DNA of 55,917 nt. It comes from Pontibacter harenae (GTDB lineage: Bacteria > Bacteroidota > Bacteroidia > Cytophagales > Hymenobacteraceae). Of the stretch, positions 24,989 to 33,687 are shown in pieces. The translations under genes and the position numbers were made by a program. Below the pieces are notes generated by a model. It ran no database searches, had not been told where the DNA came from, and was given only the letters and a program-made list of their open reading frames with translations. The stretch is taken from assembly GCF_020907245.1 (NCBI RefSeq), contig NZ_JAJJWH010000025.1, positions 1-55,917 of the forward strand, written 5' to 3'. Each line of letters opens with the position of its first letter. Position 1 is the first letter of the stretch.

Positions 24989-25732
24989 ATGCTCAAGGAA
25001 GAACGGCAGGCTTTTATCATAAAGCAGATAAACCTACACAACAAAGTACTTTCATCAGATTTAAGTTTAAAACTTAATGTATCGGAGGATACGGTACGAA
25101 GGGATTTAAATGAGTTGGCGGAGAGCGGCAAAATTCTGAAAGTACACGGAGGCGCTTTATCAAAGTCTTTCCACTACCCTTTTCAACAATCTGATGTGTA
25201 TGCCAAGGAATCTAAGAAGGAGATTGCCCGCAAAGTAATACAACTTCTTCAGGATGAAATGATAGTGCTTGTAGGCGGTGGCACTACCATGATCGAAGTT
25301 GCCCGCATGGTTCCTGATAGCTTGAAATGCACTTTCTTTACGGTTAGCCCTTTGGTTGCACTGGAGCTGGCAGAACGTAGCAACATCAATATCTTTCTTT
25401 TAGGTGGACAGCTTTCCAAAAACTCACACATCAACATCGGAGCACAGGTGGTGAGCCAGCTATCGGAAATTAAAGTAGACTTATGTATACTGGGTACCAA
25501 CAGTGTCTCGGTGGAAGACGGCGTTACTGACTCTGACTGGGAAGTTGTGCAGGTAAAGAAAGCGATGATCAAGTCTGCCAAGAAAACAGTCATCATGAGC
25601 ATATCTGAAAAGCTCGGTTCGAATCAGAACATGACAGTTTGCGAACTGAATGCAATACATTATTTGGTGACAGACTTAAGCCCAAAATCACCTGAGCTAC
25701 AAGAATACACGAAAGCCATAACAGTACTGTAG
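24989..25732 (+). CDS. DeoR/GlpR-type transcriptional regulator
   Basis: The 247-aa protein has the DeoR helix-turn-helix (about 20-45, SEDTVRRDLNEL) with the HGG motif after it (KVHGGALS). A sugar-phosphate sensor domain follows, with VGGGTTMIEVAR, LLGGQLSKNS and the CILGTNSVSVEDGVTD block. The family senses phosphorylated sugars. Given the neighbouring amino-sugar genes, MurNAc-6-P or GlcNAc-6-P is a plausible signal (inference). It is the only transcriptional regulator in the salvage region. The gene is flanked by a probable operator upstream and a long palindrome downstream. Confidence 0.9.
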   Translation: MLKEERQAFIIKQINLHNKVLSSDLSLKLNVSEDTVRRDLNELAESGKILKVHGGALSKSFHYPFQQSDVYAKESKKEIARKVIQLLQDEMIVLVGGGTTMIEVARMVPDSLKCTFFTVSPLVALELAERSNINIFLLGGQLSKNSHINIGAQVVSQLSEIKVDLCILGTNSVSVEDGVTDSDWEVVQVKKAMIKSAKKTVIMSISEKLGSNQNMTVCELNAIHYLVTDLSPKSPELQEYTKAITVL

Positions 25733-25800
25733 TTTGCAACGCAGGTAGCACAACTCTCAAACATAAGTGAAGCTATTTTGTAGTGGCATAAGAACCCACA

Positions 25801-25858
25801 CGTAAAAGGCAAAAGAGGGGCTGCTTCTATAGAAGCAGCCCCTCTTTTGCCTTTTACG
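25801..25858. terminator. Perfect 58-bp palindrome between convergent genes
   Basis: 29-bp arms with no loop base (centre 25829/25830) lie between the regulator and the D-lactate dehydrogenase gene and cover the stop codon of the latter (25854-25856). With A and T runs in the arms (CAAAAGAGGGG/CCCCTCTTTTG), it can act as a bidirectional terminator. Confidence 0.75.
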
Positions 25859-28742
25859 CCGTCTGCAGTTTGCCAGGTGTTCCCTTTGCGGCTATACTTT
25901 CCGTACCTGGGTGCTGCGCTATACATTCATCCAGCAGATACATAATCGATTCATAATTTCTACCGACTGCCTCTGTCATGGCCATTTCACAAGTTTTGGC
26001 GCTGGAGTAATAGCCGTCGTATTCCTGCTGCTTTACTTCATTTGCTCCGGGTGCGGTGGCCGATTTGGTGAGCTCGGGCACTAAAAAGCCTCTGTCGCCA
26101 GCCATGCCGCAGCAGCCTGCGTGCAATGGTACCGTTACCTCCTGCGCCAGCTGCCTGGCTATATTTACAAATTTCGTTTCCAGCCCCATTTTCTGCAGCG
26201 AGCACACTGGGTGCAGCACCACCCGCTCCTTCTTCCGCGCCACAAAAGCACGAGGCAGCAAATGATCTACTATGTAGTCGATGCTGTCGATAATCTTGAG
26301 CTTATCGAATCTGGCTTTGTTTTCGGGCGTGAGCACAGGGCGGCAATGCTGCAAAGTATAAGTACAGGAGGTGACATCGAGCACCAGTGGCAGACGGCCT
26401 TCATCTGTCCATCGCCATACTTTCGCTATTGTCTCGTTGGCGGTGTAGGCGAATGCTTTGCTGTAGCCTTTCGATGAGAAAATCTGTCCGCAGCAAGCGC
26501 TTTGGGTGTCCTGAGGAATCAAAAAATCTACACCTGCTTTCTCTGATATGCTGATGAAAATTTCTACGGTGCTTTTCTTTCCGCTTGCCGTATCTCCCAT
26601 GGTGCGGGAAATACAGGTCGGGAAGTATACCACGGCAGCCTTGTCTCTGGTGCTACTCGCCTTTGCTACCTGAGCGGCAAAACCAGGCGCAGCCGCCAAT
26701 TGGTTCGACCATAAAGGCATGGCGGGCACTACATCTTTCGCACTCTTTGTAAGCTTTGCCAAGGTGTTTTCGCCAAAGAAGCTGTTTACGCCAGCACCCA
26801 CTTTTAAACCAGCTTTCACGACGGAGGTAACAGGCTTAAAATTCTTCGCCACCAGCAGCGCCAGTTCGTTCGCCAGATCGCTGTGGCTTTCCCGTCGCAG
26901 CCGTTTTACCAGGTCGCCCGTGTTGATGTCGACTGGACAGGCGGTGGCGCAGAGGCCATCCACAGCACAGGTGTCCAGGCCATCGTACTGGTACTGCTGT
27001 AGCAGCTCTTTATGCTGCTTTTTGTTTCCCTGACGCTTCAGCTTCAGCAGTTCTCTGCGTACCACAATGCGCCGTCGGGGCGTAAGCGTAATATTTCGGC
27101 TAGGGCACTTGTGTTCGCAGAAACCGCACTCCATGCACTTGTCCACTTCCTCCTCCACCTTCGGCAACTCTTTCAGGTTCTGGATGTGCGCATTTTTATC
27201 GTGGTTGATGATCACGCCAGGGTTCAGCAGGTTATCAGGATCGATGGTCTCTTTCAAGGCTTTCATGATACCATAGATCTCGCTTCCCCACTCCGTCTCC
27301 ACAAATGGGGCCATGTTACGGCCTGTACCGTGCTCGGCTTTCAGGGCTCCGTTATACTTCTGCACCACCAGTTCCACCACCTCCTGCAGAAAGCGGTTGT
27401 ACCTTTCTATTTCGGAAGGCGAGTCAAAAGCCTGTGTTACGACAAAATGTATGTTGCCGTCTTTGGCGTGCCCGAAGATAATGGCCTTGCTATAGTTGTG
27501 TTTTTGGAAAAGCGCCTGCAGGTCCAGGATAGCATCGCCTAGTTTCTCCAAAGGAAAGGCAATGTCTTCCAGAATAACCGTAGTGCCGCTGGCTCTTACG
27601 GCACCCACCGCAGGGAACATGCCTTTGCGCACCTTCCATAGCAGTGCCTGCTCCGTTGGGTCGGCGGTGAAAACAGGCTGCTCCAGCAATGCCAGCTGAG
27701 GCGAAACTAATAAGAAGTTGGCAATCTTCTCCTGCAGCTCCTCCAGGTTATGTCCCTGGAATTCTACCAGTAAAGCAGCAGCCGTTTCTGGCAAAGTTTT
27801 GATAATGGCAGGCACTCCCGCCATATGTTCTATGGAACGTAACGAGGCCCTGTCCATGAGTTCTACCGCCTCTGCACCAACTGCTGTTAAAGGCATAATA
27901 GCCTGGCAGGCCGCATAGATATCAGGAAAGTATAGCAGTGCCGTGGATTTAGCTGGATAGTCAGGAACAGTTCGCAGCACAGCTTCTGCTATGAAACCCA
28001 ACGTGCCTTCTGCCCCTATGAGCAAGTGCGCCAGTATGTCCAGCGGGTGGTTATAGTCGATGAAAGCGTTAACGGAATAGCCAACGGTATTTTTGGTTTT
28101 ATACTTGTGTCGAATCAAATCATGCAGCGCAGGGTTCTGCTGTACCTGTGCCCTCAGTTCGTGTAGCTTGCAGTATAGCGCTGGACATTCTTCACCAAAC
28201 TTGATATAATCCAGTGCCGATTCGGTCGTATAGCTCTTGCCGTTGGGTAGTATAAACCGAATATATTTGGTGGTATGGTAGGAGTTTTTGCTCACGCCGC
28301 AGCACATGCCGCTGGCGTTATTAGAGAGTATACCACCCATCATGGCCGAATTAATACTCGCAGGGTCTGGCCCTATTTTGCGTTTATACTTCCGCAGGAA
28401 AGCATTTACGATGGCCCCAATCACACCTGGCTGCACCCGCACCAGTTCCCCCTCTGCCTCCACCTGCACTTTGTTCCAGAACTGGCTCAGATCAACCAGT
28501 ATACCATCTGTTATGGATTGCCCCGAAAGGCTGGTGCCAGCAGTACGGAAGGTAAGCGGAATCCTATGCTGCTGCGAAAGTGCGAAAAGGCCTTTCACCT
28601 CTTCTTCCGAGATGGGCTGCACCACGGCCTTCGGCCTCAGGTAATAAAAGCCAGCATCCGATGCGTAAGAAACTACATCAATTAGCCGTGAGCGTATGCG
28701 CGCTTTTGGCAAAACGGTTTCCAAAAGCTTTTCAATTTCCAT
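25854..28742 (-). CDS. FAD/Fe-S D-lactate dehydrogenase (Dld-II/YdiJ type)
   Basis: The 962-aa protein has an N-terminal FAD-binding PCMH domain (RTAGTSLSGQS near 67, GPDPASINSAMMGGILSNNASGM near 124), a FAD-oxidase C-terminal domain with HGTGRN (about 471), a ferredoxin-like region with CMECGFCEHKC (Cys536/539/542/546) and CAVDGLCATAC (Cys592/598/602), then two CCG modules (SACCGQ, AGCCGMAG). This architecture matches Dld-II of Shewanella and YdiJ, which oxidise D-lactate or D-2-hydroxyglutarate and pass electrons to the respiratory chain. It lies 12 bp downstream of an SSS symporter gene and 1.9 kb from murQ, whose reaction releases D-lactate, so D-lactate is the favoured substrate (inference). 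Confidence 0.88.
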   Translation of the reverse strand: MEIEKLLETVLPKARIRSRLIDVVSYASDAGFYYLRPKAVVQPISEEEVKGLFALSQQHRIPLTFRTAGTSLSGQSITDGILVDLSQFWNKVQVEAEGELVRVQPGVIGAIVNAFLRKYKRKIGPDPASINSAMMGGILSNNASGMCCGVSKNSYHTTKYIRFILPNGKSYTTESALDYIKFGEECPALYCKLHELRAQVQQNPALHDLIRHKYKTKNTVGYSVNAFIDYNHPLDILAHLLIGAEGTLGFIAEAVLRTVPDYPAKSTALLYFPDIYAACQAIMPLTAVGAEAVELMDRASLRSIEHMAGVPAIIKTLPETAAALLVEFQGHNLEELQEKIANFLLVSPQLALLEQPVFTADPTEQALLWKVRKGMFPAVGAVRASGTTVILEDIAFPLEKLGDAILDLQALFQKHNYSKAIIFGHAKDGNIHFVVTQAFDSPSEIERYNRFLQEVVELVVQKYNGALKAEHGTGRNMAPFVETEWGSEIYGIMKALKETIDPDNLLNPGVIINHDKNAHIQNLKELPKVEEEVDKCMECGFCEHKCPSRNITLTPRRRIVVRRELLKLKRQGNKKQHKELLQQYQYDGLDTCAVDGLCATACPVDINTGDLVKRLRRESHSDLANELALLVAKNFKPVTSVVKAGLKVGAGVNSFFGENTLAKLTKSAKDVVPAMPLWSNQLAAAPGFAAQVAKASSTRDKAAVVYFPTCISRTMGDTASGKKSTVEIFISISEKAGVDFLIPQDTQSACCGQIFSSKGYSKAFAYTANETIAKVWRWTDEGRLPLVLDVTSCTYTLQHCRPVLTPENKARFDKLKIIDSIDYIVDHLLPRAFVARKKERVVLHPVCSLQKMGLETKFVNIARQLAQEVTVPLHAGCCGMAGDRGFLVPELTKSATAPGANEVKQQEYDGYYSSAKTCEMAMTEAVGRNYESIMYLLDECIAQHPGTESIAAKGTPGKLQTA

Positions 28743-28754
28743 AAAAAAGGAAGC

Positions 28755-30275
28755 TTAATAAGTTGTTTGTTTTACTTTAGAACCTGAGTTCGCAAAAGCA
28801 GTTTTCTCTTCTGCTGTGCCTGGCCTGCTGGTAAGCAACAGCAGTAGGAATGTAATCGTTGCATTTACCACGATCAGTTCAAAGCCCATCGCGTAGCCCG
28901 TCCAGGCTACAGAATTGCTATCAAGCACGTAGGTGATGATAGGTGAGACAAGGCAGATAAAAGGCACCAGCTTGTCTGCTACGCCTCGCTGATTGGCCAT
29001 GCCAAAAGCGAATAATCCCAGTAGCGGACCATAAGTATAACCAGCGGCTTTAAAGATAGCATTCACCACTGAGTCGTCGTTTATCATCCTAAACACAAGT
29101 ATCACCAGCAGCATCACCACTGAGAAAGCAATGTGTACCATGTGCCGCGTACGCACCAGGCCAGGATCATTCTGATCTGCTTTCTTGTCGAAGTTCAGGA
29201 AATCGACACAAAAAGAGGTAGTTAAAGCGGTGAGGGCTGAATCGGTAGTGGCAAAGGTAGCCGCCGTTAAACCCAGCATGAACACAATGGCAGGAATGAT
29301 ATTCAGGTGGTTGAGTGCAATTTCAGGGAACAGGTGGTCAGGCGTTCTCAGCGCCGTTACATCAATGTTGTTCGCAGCAGCATACTGGTATAGCAAAGCT
29401 CCAACGCTCAGGAAGAAGATGTTGATAAACACAAACACTACCGTAAAAGTGAGCATGTTTTTCTGGGCTTCGCCGATATTTTTGCAGCTGAGGTTCTTCT
29501 GCATCAGGTCCTGGTCCAGGCCCGTCATAGCGATGGTTACGAAAATTCCACCTATAAAATGCTTCAGGAAATGGGCTTTATTACCTAAGAAGTCTTCCCA
29601 GAAAAACATCTTTGAGTAAGAGCTTTCTTTCACCGCCTCAAACGTCTGCATCAAATCCATATTCAAGCTCCTAGAGATAAACCAGATTGAGAGCAGTACC
29701 GAACTCAGCAGGAAAACTGTTTGAAGCGTATCCGTAATCACAATGGTTTTAAGACCGCCTTTGTGCGTGTACAGCCAGATGAGTACGAGGCAAATGGCCA
29801 CTGTGGCTCCGAAAGGCACATTCCAAGCATCAAAAATAAACTTCTGTAGCACAATAGCTACTAAGTATAATCTAAAAGCAGAGCCGATTACGCGGGAAAC
29901 CAGGAAGATCATAGCTCCCGATTTATAGCTCCAGTAACCCAGCCGCCGTTCCAGGTAAGTATAAATGGAGATCAGGTTCATGCGGTAATACAGCGGCAGC
30001 AGCACGGTGGCAATTAGTACAAAACCAACCGCATTGCCCAGTACAAACTGGAAATAACCGAAACTGCTGTTGGCCACAGCGCCAGGCACCGAGATAAACG
30101 TAACACCAGACAAAGCTGTACCTATCATCCCGAAGGCCACAAAATACCACTTCGAGTTCCTGTTGGCTATAAAAAAGCTAGAGTTATCGGAGGCGCCTTT
30201 CGAGGTGAAGTAAGAGATGCCTATCAGAACGGCAAAATAGCCTATCAGGAAGGACAAGAGCACAATAGGAGACAT
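28755..30275 (-). CDS. Sodium/solute symporter (SSS family)
   Basis: The 506-aa protein has about 13 membrane helices and SSS signatures: GMIGTALSGVTFISVPG near residue 50, YRMNLISIYTYLERRLG (about 97), LTAATFATTDSALTAL and the GYTYGPLLGLFAFG block. SSS carriers import sugars, sialic acid, lactate or amino acids with sodium. It shares a transcription unit (12-bp gap) with the D-lactate dehydrogenase gene and lies close to murQ. MurNAc or D-lactate are the two best candidates, and the sequence alone does not decide between them. Confidence 0.85.
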   Translation of the reverse strand: MSPIVLLSFLIGYFAVLIGISYFTSKGASDNSSFFIANRNSKWYFVAFGMIGTALSGVTFISVPGAVANSSFGYFQFVLGNAVGFVLIATVLLPLYYRMNLISIYTYLERRLGYWSYKSGAMIFLVSRVIGSAFRLYLVAIVLQKFIFDAWNVPFGATVAICLVLIWLYTHKGGLKTIVITDTLQTVFLLSSVLLSIWFISRSLNMDLMQTFEAVKESSYSKMFFWEDFLGNKAHFLKHFIGGIFVTIAMTGLDQDLMQKNLSCKNIGEAQKNMLTFTVVFVFINIFFLSVGALLYQYAAANNIDVTALRTPDHLFPEIALNHLNIIPAIVFMLGLTAATFATTDSALTALTTSFCVDFLNFDKKADQNDPGLVRTRHMVHIAFSVVMLLVILVFRMINDDSVVNAIFKAAGYTYGPLLGLFAFGMANQRGVADKLVPFICLVSPIITYVLDSNSVAWTGYAMGFELIVVNATITFLLLLLTSRPGTAEEKTAFANSGSKVKQTTY

Positions 30276-30628
30276 AAGCTATAGAATCTGGTGCGAAAAA
30301 GATAAATGGCACAAACCTTTGCTTTTAAAGCGGGCGGTTCTGCAAGTATAAACAAGATATGCCACCTTTGCTACTTAATTCGCGCTGTGGCTTTTACAGG
30401 GTTTCTATTTAACAATTGAAGAGGCTGAACCTTTGTCCCCTTTGAAGGTCATCTTGTAGGAAAAACAAAGCGCTGGTGCGAGCTTGCAGCTCGTATCTCA
30501 ACACATTTACCCGCTCAATGCTGTTTCAATTCATGGGACTACTGCTACATGTGCAGCAAAACTTTCCTATGCCCTATGCTTTGATAGAGGTACGAGCTGC
30601 AAGCTCGCACCAGCGTCAAAAGCACAAC
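30276..30628. other. Intergenic stretch, 353 bp, upstream of the symporter operon
   Basis: The spacer holds the inverted-repeat element at 30471-30615 and, nearer the symporter start, a stretch expected to carry its promoter. No consensus box was identified. Confidence 0.45.
30471..30615. mobile_element. MITE/REPIN-like inverted-repeat element, copy 2
   Basis: A 145-bp element with perfect 25-bp terminal inverted repeats (30471-30495 and 30591-30615), each containing the palindrome GAGCTTGCAGCTC. Ends are clearly related to those of 17625-17766, but the inner sequences differ. It lies between the symporter and murQ genes. Confidence 0.75.
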
Positions 30629-31441
30629 TTAAGAAGAAATCAACACACTATCGATGGCTTTGCGCACGCTGCCGTGTTTCTCTAAAAGAGCGGCGGCGGT
30701 TGCCTCGTCTATACCTGTTTCGCTTATGATCATGCGTACACCACGGTTGTAGAGTTTGTGGTTCGAAAGCTGCATGTCTACCATTTTGTTGCCCTTCACT
30801 CTGCCGAGTTGTATCATTACGGTGGTGCTCAGCATGTTCAGTACCAGCTTCTGCGCCGTGCCTGATTTCATGCGGGTAGAACCAGAGAGGAACTCAGGAC
30901 CAACCACCACTTCTACAGGATATTGTGCCACAGCTGCTACAGGGCTACCTGAGTTACACACAATACAGCCCGTAGCCACACCGTTTTCGTTGGCTTTTTT
31001 AAGCCCGCCAATCACGTAAGGCGTAGTGCCAGATGCTGCCAGGCCAACTACTATATCACCTTCGTTTATGCCATACTCCTGCAGATCTTTCCAGGCCTGC
31101 TCAGTATCGTCTTCGGCAAACTCCACGGCCTTGCGGATGGCACCATCACCACCTGCAATTAAACCCACTACCCAATCGAAAGGCACACCGAAGGTTGGAG
31201 GACACTCCGAGGCATCCAACACGCCGAGCCTGCCACTTGTACCTGCCCCGATGTAGAACAGCCTTCCGCCTGCTTTCATTTTCTCCGCCGCCACTAATGC
31301 CAGCTTTTCTATCTGCGGAAGCGCCTTCTCCACAGCATTCGGTACAGTTTTGTCTTCATTGTTGATATTCTCCAGGATCTCCTTTACAGACATCTTCTCC
31401 AGATTATCGTAGTTTGACTCTTTCTCGGTAGTGATTTCCAT
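30629..31441 (-). CDS. murQ: N-acetylmuramic acid 6-phosphate etherase
   Basis: At 270 aa it matches MurQ, slightly shorter than the enterobacterial enzyme. The SIS-domain sugar-phosphate motif GAGTSGRLGVLDASECPPTFG spans about 65-85, with catalytic Glu79; LIAGGDGAIRKAVEFAEDD and ASGTTPYVIGGL follow. MurQ cleaves MurNAc-6-P to GlcNAc-6-P and D-lactate in the cytoplasm. The gene follows the phosphoesterase-propeller gene by 24 bp, so both probably form one operon. AnmK, encoded at 38097-39296, would supply MurNAc-6-P. Confidence 0.95.
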   Translation of the reverse strand: MEITTEKESNYDNLEKMSVKEILENINNEDKTVPNAVEKALPQIEKLALVAAEKMKAGGRLFYIGAGTSGRLGVLDASECPPTFGVPFDWVVGLIAGGDGAIRKAVEFAEDDTEQAWKDLQEYGINEGDIVVGLAASGTTPYVIGGLKKANENGVATGCIVCNSGSPVAAVAQYPVEVVVGPEFLSGSTRMKSGTAQKLVLNMLSTTVMIQLGRVKGNKMVDMQLSNHKLYNRGVRMIISETGIDEATAAALLEKHGSVRKAIDSVLISS

Positions 31442-31465
31442 TTGTATATTTCTAAAAGTCTTTTT

Positions 31466-33340
31466 CTATTTTTCGCTTATTTCAGTGGAATACTCCAGAC
31501 AAGCGATCTTGCCGTCCATCGTGCTCACCACAACTCTTTTCTTATCCAGCGGCATAATCGGGTTCATCAGGCCGTTTGATACTTTATACTTCCACAGCAC
31601 CTCTCCGCTTCTCCTGTCGATGGCGCTTGCCATACCTGAGTGGCTTGGCACATACACGATGCCGTTGCTCTCCACGATAGCCGATGGAACCAGCTCGTAA
31701 GGCAGCTGCAGCTTTGATTTCCAGTCGATTTGCATAGAATCTGCAATTGTAGACACACCATATACCTGTCCGTCCATCGTTTTCACGTACACCAGCGCAC
31801 TATCTGCAGACATTCCCATCGATTCACGCACACGAATGTCTTTCATTTGCTTGCGCCATACTACTTTACCTGTTGCAGCATCCAAAGAAGTCATGTAGCG
31901 GTCTGGGGCAACTATAAACACTTTGCCTTTGGTAGCTACAGGATAGCAGGCAGCAGGCGAAAACATGCGGTTGGGGGAGCCGTTGTTCCACTTCCAGGCT
32001 AGTTTACCTGTGGCGGCATCCAAGGCATAAAAATCGTTGCCCCAACTTCCAAAGTATACTTTGCCTTTGTAAAACAGCGGCTTTGTTACTACGAAGTTGT
32101 TCACCTGGTCAAAATCCCAAAGCAGTTGTCCGTTCTTCAGGCTGAAGGCTCTAAAATGTCCATCGGAGGCTCCGATATAAACTACCTTATCCTGAATGGC
32201 AGGAGAACCAAGTACAGGTCGGGAGGACGCTGCCTTCCAAAGCAGCTTTCCGTTTGAGGCAGAAAGGCAGTAAATATGGTTATCGGACGAACCTACCACC
32301 ACATAATTTCCTGCTATGGCAGGTGTAGAATAAATTTTGCCGTTTGTTTTATAGGTCCACTTGCGCTTGCCACTCTTCTTAGCTAAAGCATATACTTCGC
32401 CGCTGGTATTGGTTGCCACCACTACGCCTTTACCTGTAGCTGTTCCAGCTCCTACGTCGCTGTCATCCTGGTACTCCCACACTACTTTCACGTTCGGGTA
32501 TAGTTTGTTTACCGCAAAAGATGGTCGGTGGTATTGTGCTGTTTCCTTTTCGTAATGATGATTCTGTAACGGTACTTCTACCCATTTCTTCTGCGTCTGC
32601 TCCATGGGGTTCCTTTCTTCAAAACTTGCCGCGCCGTTTTCTATCGTTAAGATGTTGTACCCGCCGACAGGATCTTTTGCTCTGAGGTTAGAGCGGCCCA
32701 TTACGCTGGGGATGCCGTCGTAGGTAAAGCGGCGGTTGCCATGCCCGTGCCCATGCAGAATCAGCTGTGTGTTTCGTTTCTTCAGCAAATCAATGGCATC
32801 GTACCAGTTGTTCAGCGAAGAGTCCTGCGGGTAATGGTTGATGTAGATGACAGGCATGCTCGGGTCCTGCATGTTGGTCAGCACAGAATCAAGCCACACA
32901 AGATTTTCTCTTGGCACCTGTCCTGGCCCCATGCGCATGTTCGGGCCTGAACTGGTACCTGCAAACAAATAGCCGCCGTGCGTAAAGGCAAAAGTCTCGG
33001 CTCCGAAAATGGTCCTGAAGCTGTTGCTGCCACTCTCCGACCAGTTTGAATCGTGGTTACCTGGCACAATATACCAGGGCTTGTTCAATCCATCTAGCAC
33101 CTGCTTTGCCAGCGTCAGTTCCTCGTCGGAACCAAATTCAGTAATGTCTCCAGATAAAACAACAAAGCTTAAGGCAGGATTGGCGTTAATATCGTTTACC
33201 GTGCGCTGAAGGTCTTCCTCTGCAGTATTGCCTCCAATGTGTGTATCCGAAACAAACGCAAACTTAAACGACTGTCCCTTGCTCAATGATGTTATCATTA
33301 ACAAAGCCAGCAGGATAGTATTTTTAAGCACTCGCATCAT
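31466..33340 (-). CDS. Secreted metallophosphoesterase with a PQQ-like beta-propeller
   Basis: The 624-aa protein begins with a signal peptide (to about SLSKGQ), then a calcineurin-like domain with FVSDTHIGG, LSGDITEFG, PGNHDSNW and LHGHGHG. From about residue 270 to the end it has PQQ/quinoprotein-type blades: repeated units such as GEVYALAKKSGKRKWTYK, IYCLSASNGKLLWK, FYALDAATGKLAWK and MTSLDAATGKVVWR. Propellers of this kind bind substrates or partner proteins. The enzymatic target is unknown; it is predicted to be periplasmic. It heads a probable operon with murQ (24-bp gap), which ties it to MurNAc use. ATG 33340 is preferred over TTG 33346. Confidence 0.85.
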   Translation of the reverse strand: MMRVLKNTILLALLMITSLSKGQSFKFAFVSDTHIGGNTAEEDLQRTVNDINANPALSFVVLSGDITEFGSDEELTLAKQVLDGLNKPWYIVPGNHDSNWSESGSNSFRTIFGAETFAFTHGGYLFAGTSSGPNMRMGPGQVPRENLVWLDSVLTNMQDPSMPVIYINHYPQDSSLNNWYDAIDLLKKRNTQLILHGHGHGNRRFTYDGIPSVMGRSNLRAKDPVGGYNILTIENGAASFEERNPMEQTQKKWVEVPLQNHHYEKETAQYHRPSFAVNKLYPNVKVVWEYQDDSDVGAGTATGKGVVVATNTSGEVYALAKKSGKRKWTYKTNGKIYSTPAIAGNYVVVGSSDNHIYCLSASNGKLLWKAASSRPVLGSPAIQDKVVYIGASDGHFRAFSLKNGQLLWDFDQVNNFVVTKPLFYKGKVYFGSWGNDFYALDAATGKLAWKWNNGSPNRMFSPAACYPVATKGKVFIVAPDRYMTSLDAATGKVVWRKQMKDIRVRESMGMSADSALVYVKTMDGQVYGVSTIADSMQIDWKSKLQLPYELVPSAIVESNGIVYVPSHSGMASAIDRRSGEVLWKYKVSNGLMNPIMPLDKKRVVVSTMDGKIACLEYSTEISEK

Positions 33341-33413
33341 TGGCAAAAGGACTTTGTTAAGGCTATCAGAAATAAAACAGTTTTACCTACAGCATCAGAT
33401 TCTATAACAAAAT

Positions 33414-33428
33414 ACGCACAAAAACGCA
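33414..33428 (-). promoter_or_regulatory. Direct-repeat operator candidate A
   Basis: ACGCA repeated at a spacing of 10 bases (33414-33418 and 33424-33428), one helical turn, followed by TAAAC. It lies about 75 bp upstream of the phosphoesterase-propeller start. Related sites lie upstream of susC2 and namZ. Confidence 0.4.
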
Positions 33429-33508
33429 TAAACCTATGGTCATTGTCACGTAAATTTATAGAAACTAAAGTAAATAATTCATATTCATGCACATAATTAA
33501 GACCATAA

Positions 33509-33523
33509 ATGCATAAAAACGCA
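33509..33523 (-). promoter_or_regulatory. Direct-repeat operator candidate B
   Basis: ATGCA and ACGCA 10 bases apart (33509-33513 and 33519-33523), joined by TAAAA and followed by a T run. It is about 170 bp upstream of the same start codon as site A. Confidence 0.4.
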
Positions 33524-33646
33524 AACTTTTTTTTATTAGCGCTCCGAAACTTGTTTTTCTACACTGAGCAGTAACACTTGCTGCTTCGGTAGTCGTAGCG
33601 AAAGCAACAAGTGTTTTGATTCTCTCTTACTACATTGGTTTTTGTT

Positions 33647-33687
33647 AAATGCAAACAGGCGGCTAGATTAGCCGCCTGTTTGCATTT
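33647..33687 (-). terminator. Terminator of the anmK-susC-susD operon
   Basis: A perfect 18-bp stem (33647-33664 with 33670-33687) and 5-base loop with AACAGGCGGCT as its core starts in the susD1 stop codon. Confidence 0.75.

Larger units (their letters stand above)
33341..33685. other. Intergenic stretch, 345 bp, upstream of the phosphoesterase-murQ operon
   Basis: Holds two direct-repeat sites (33414-33428 and 33509-33523, described separately), a hairpin around 33572-33613 (AACACTTGCTGCTTCG arm and its imperfect complement) and the terminator of susD1 at 33647-33687. The rest is AT-rich promoter-like DNA. Confidence 0.5.
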
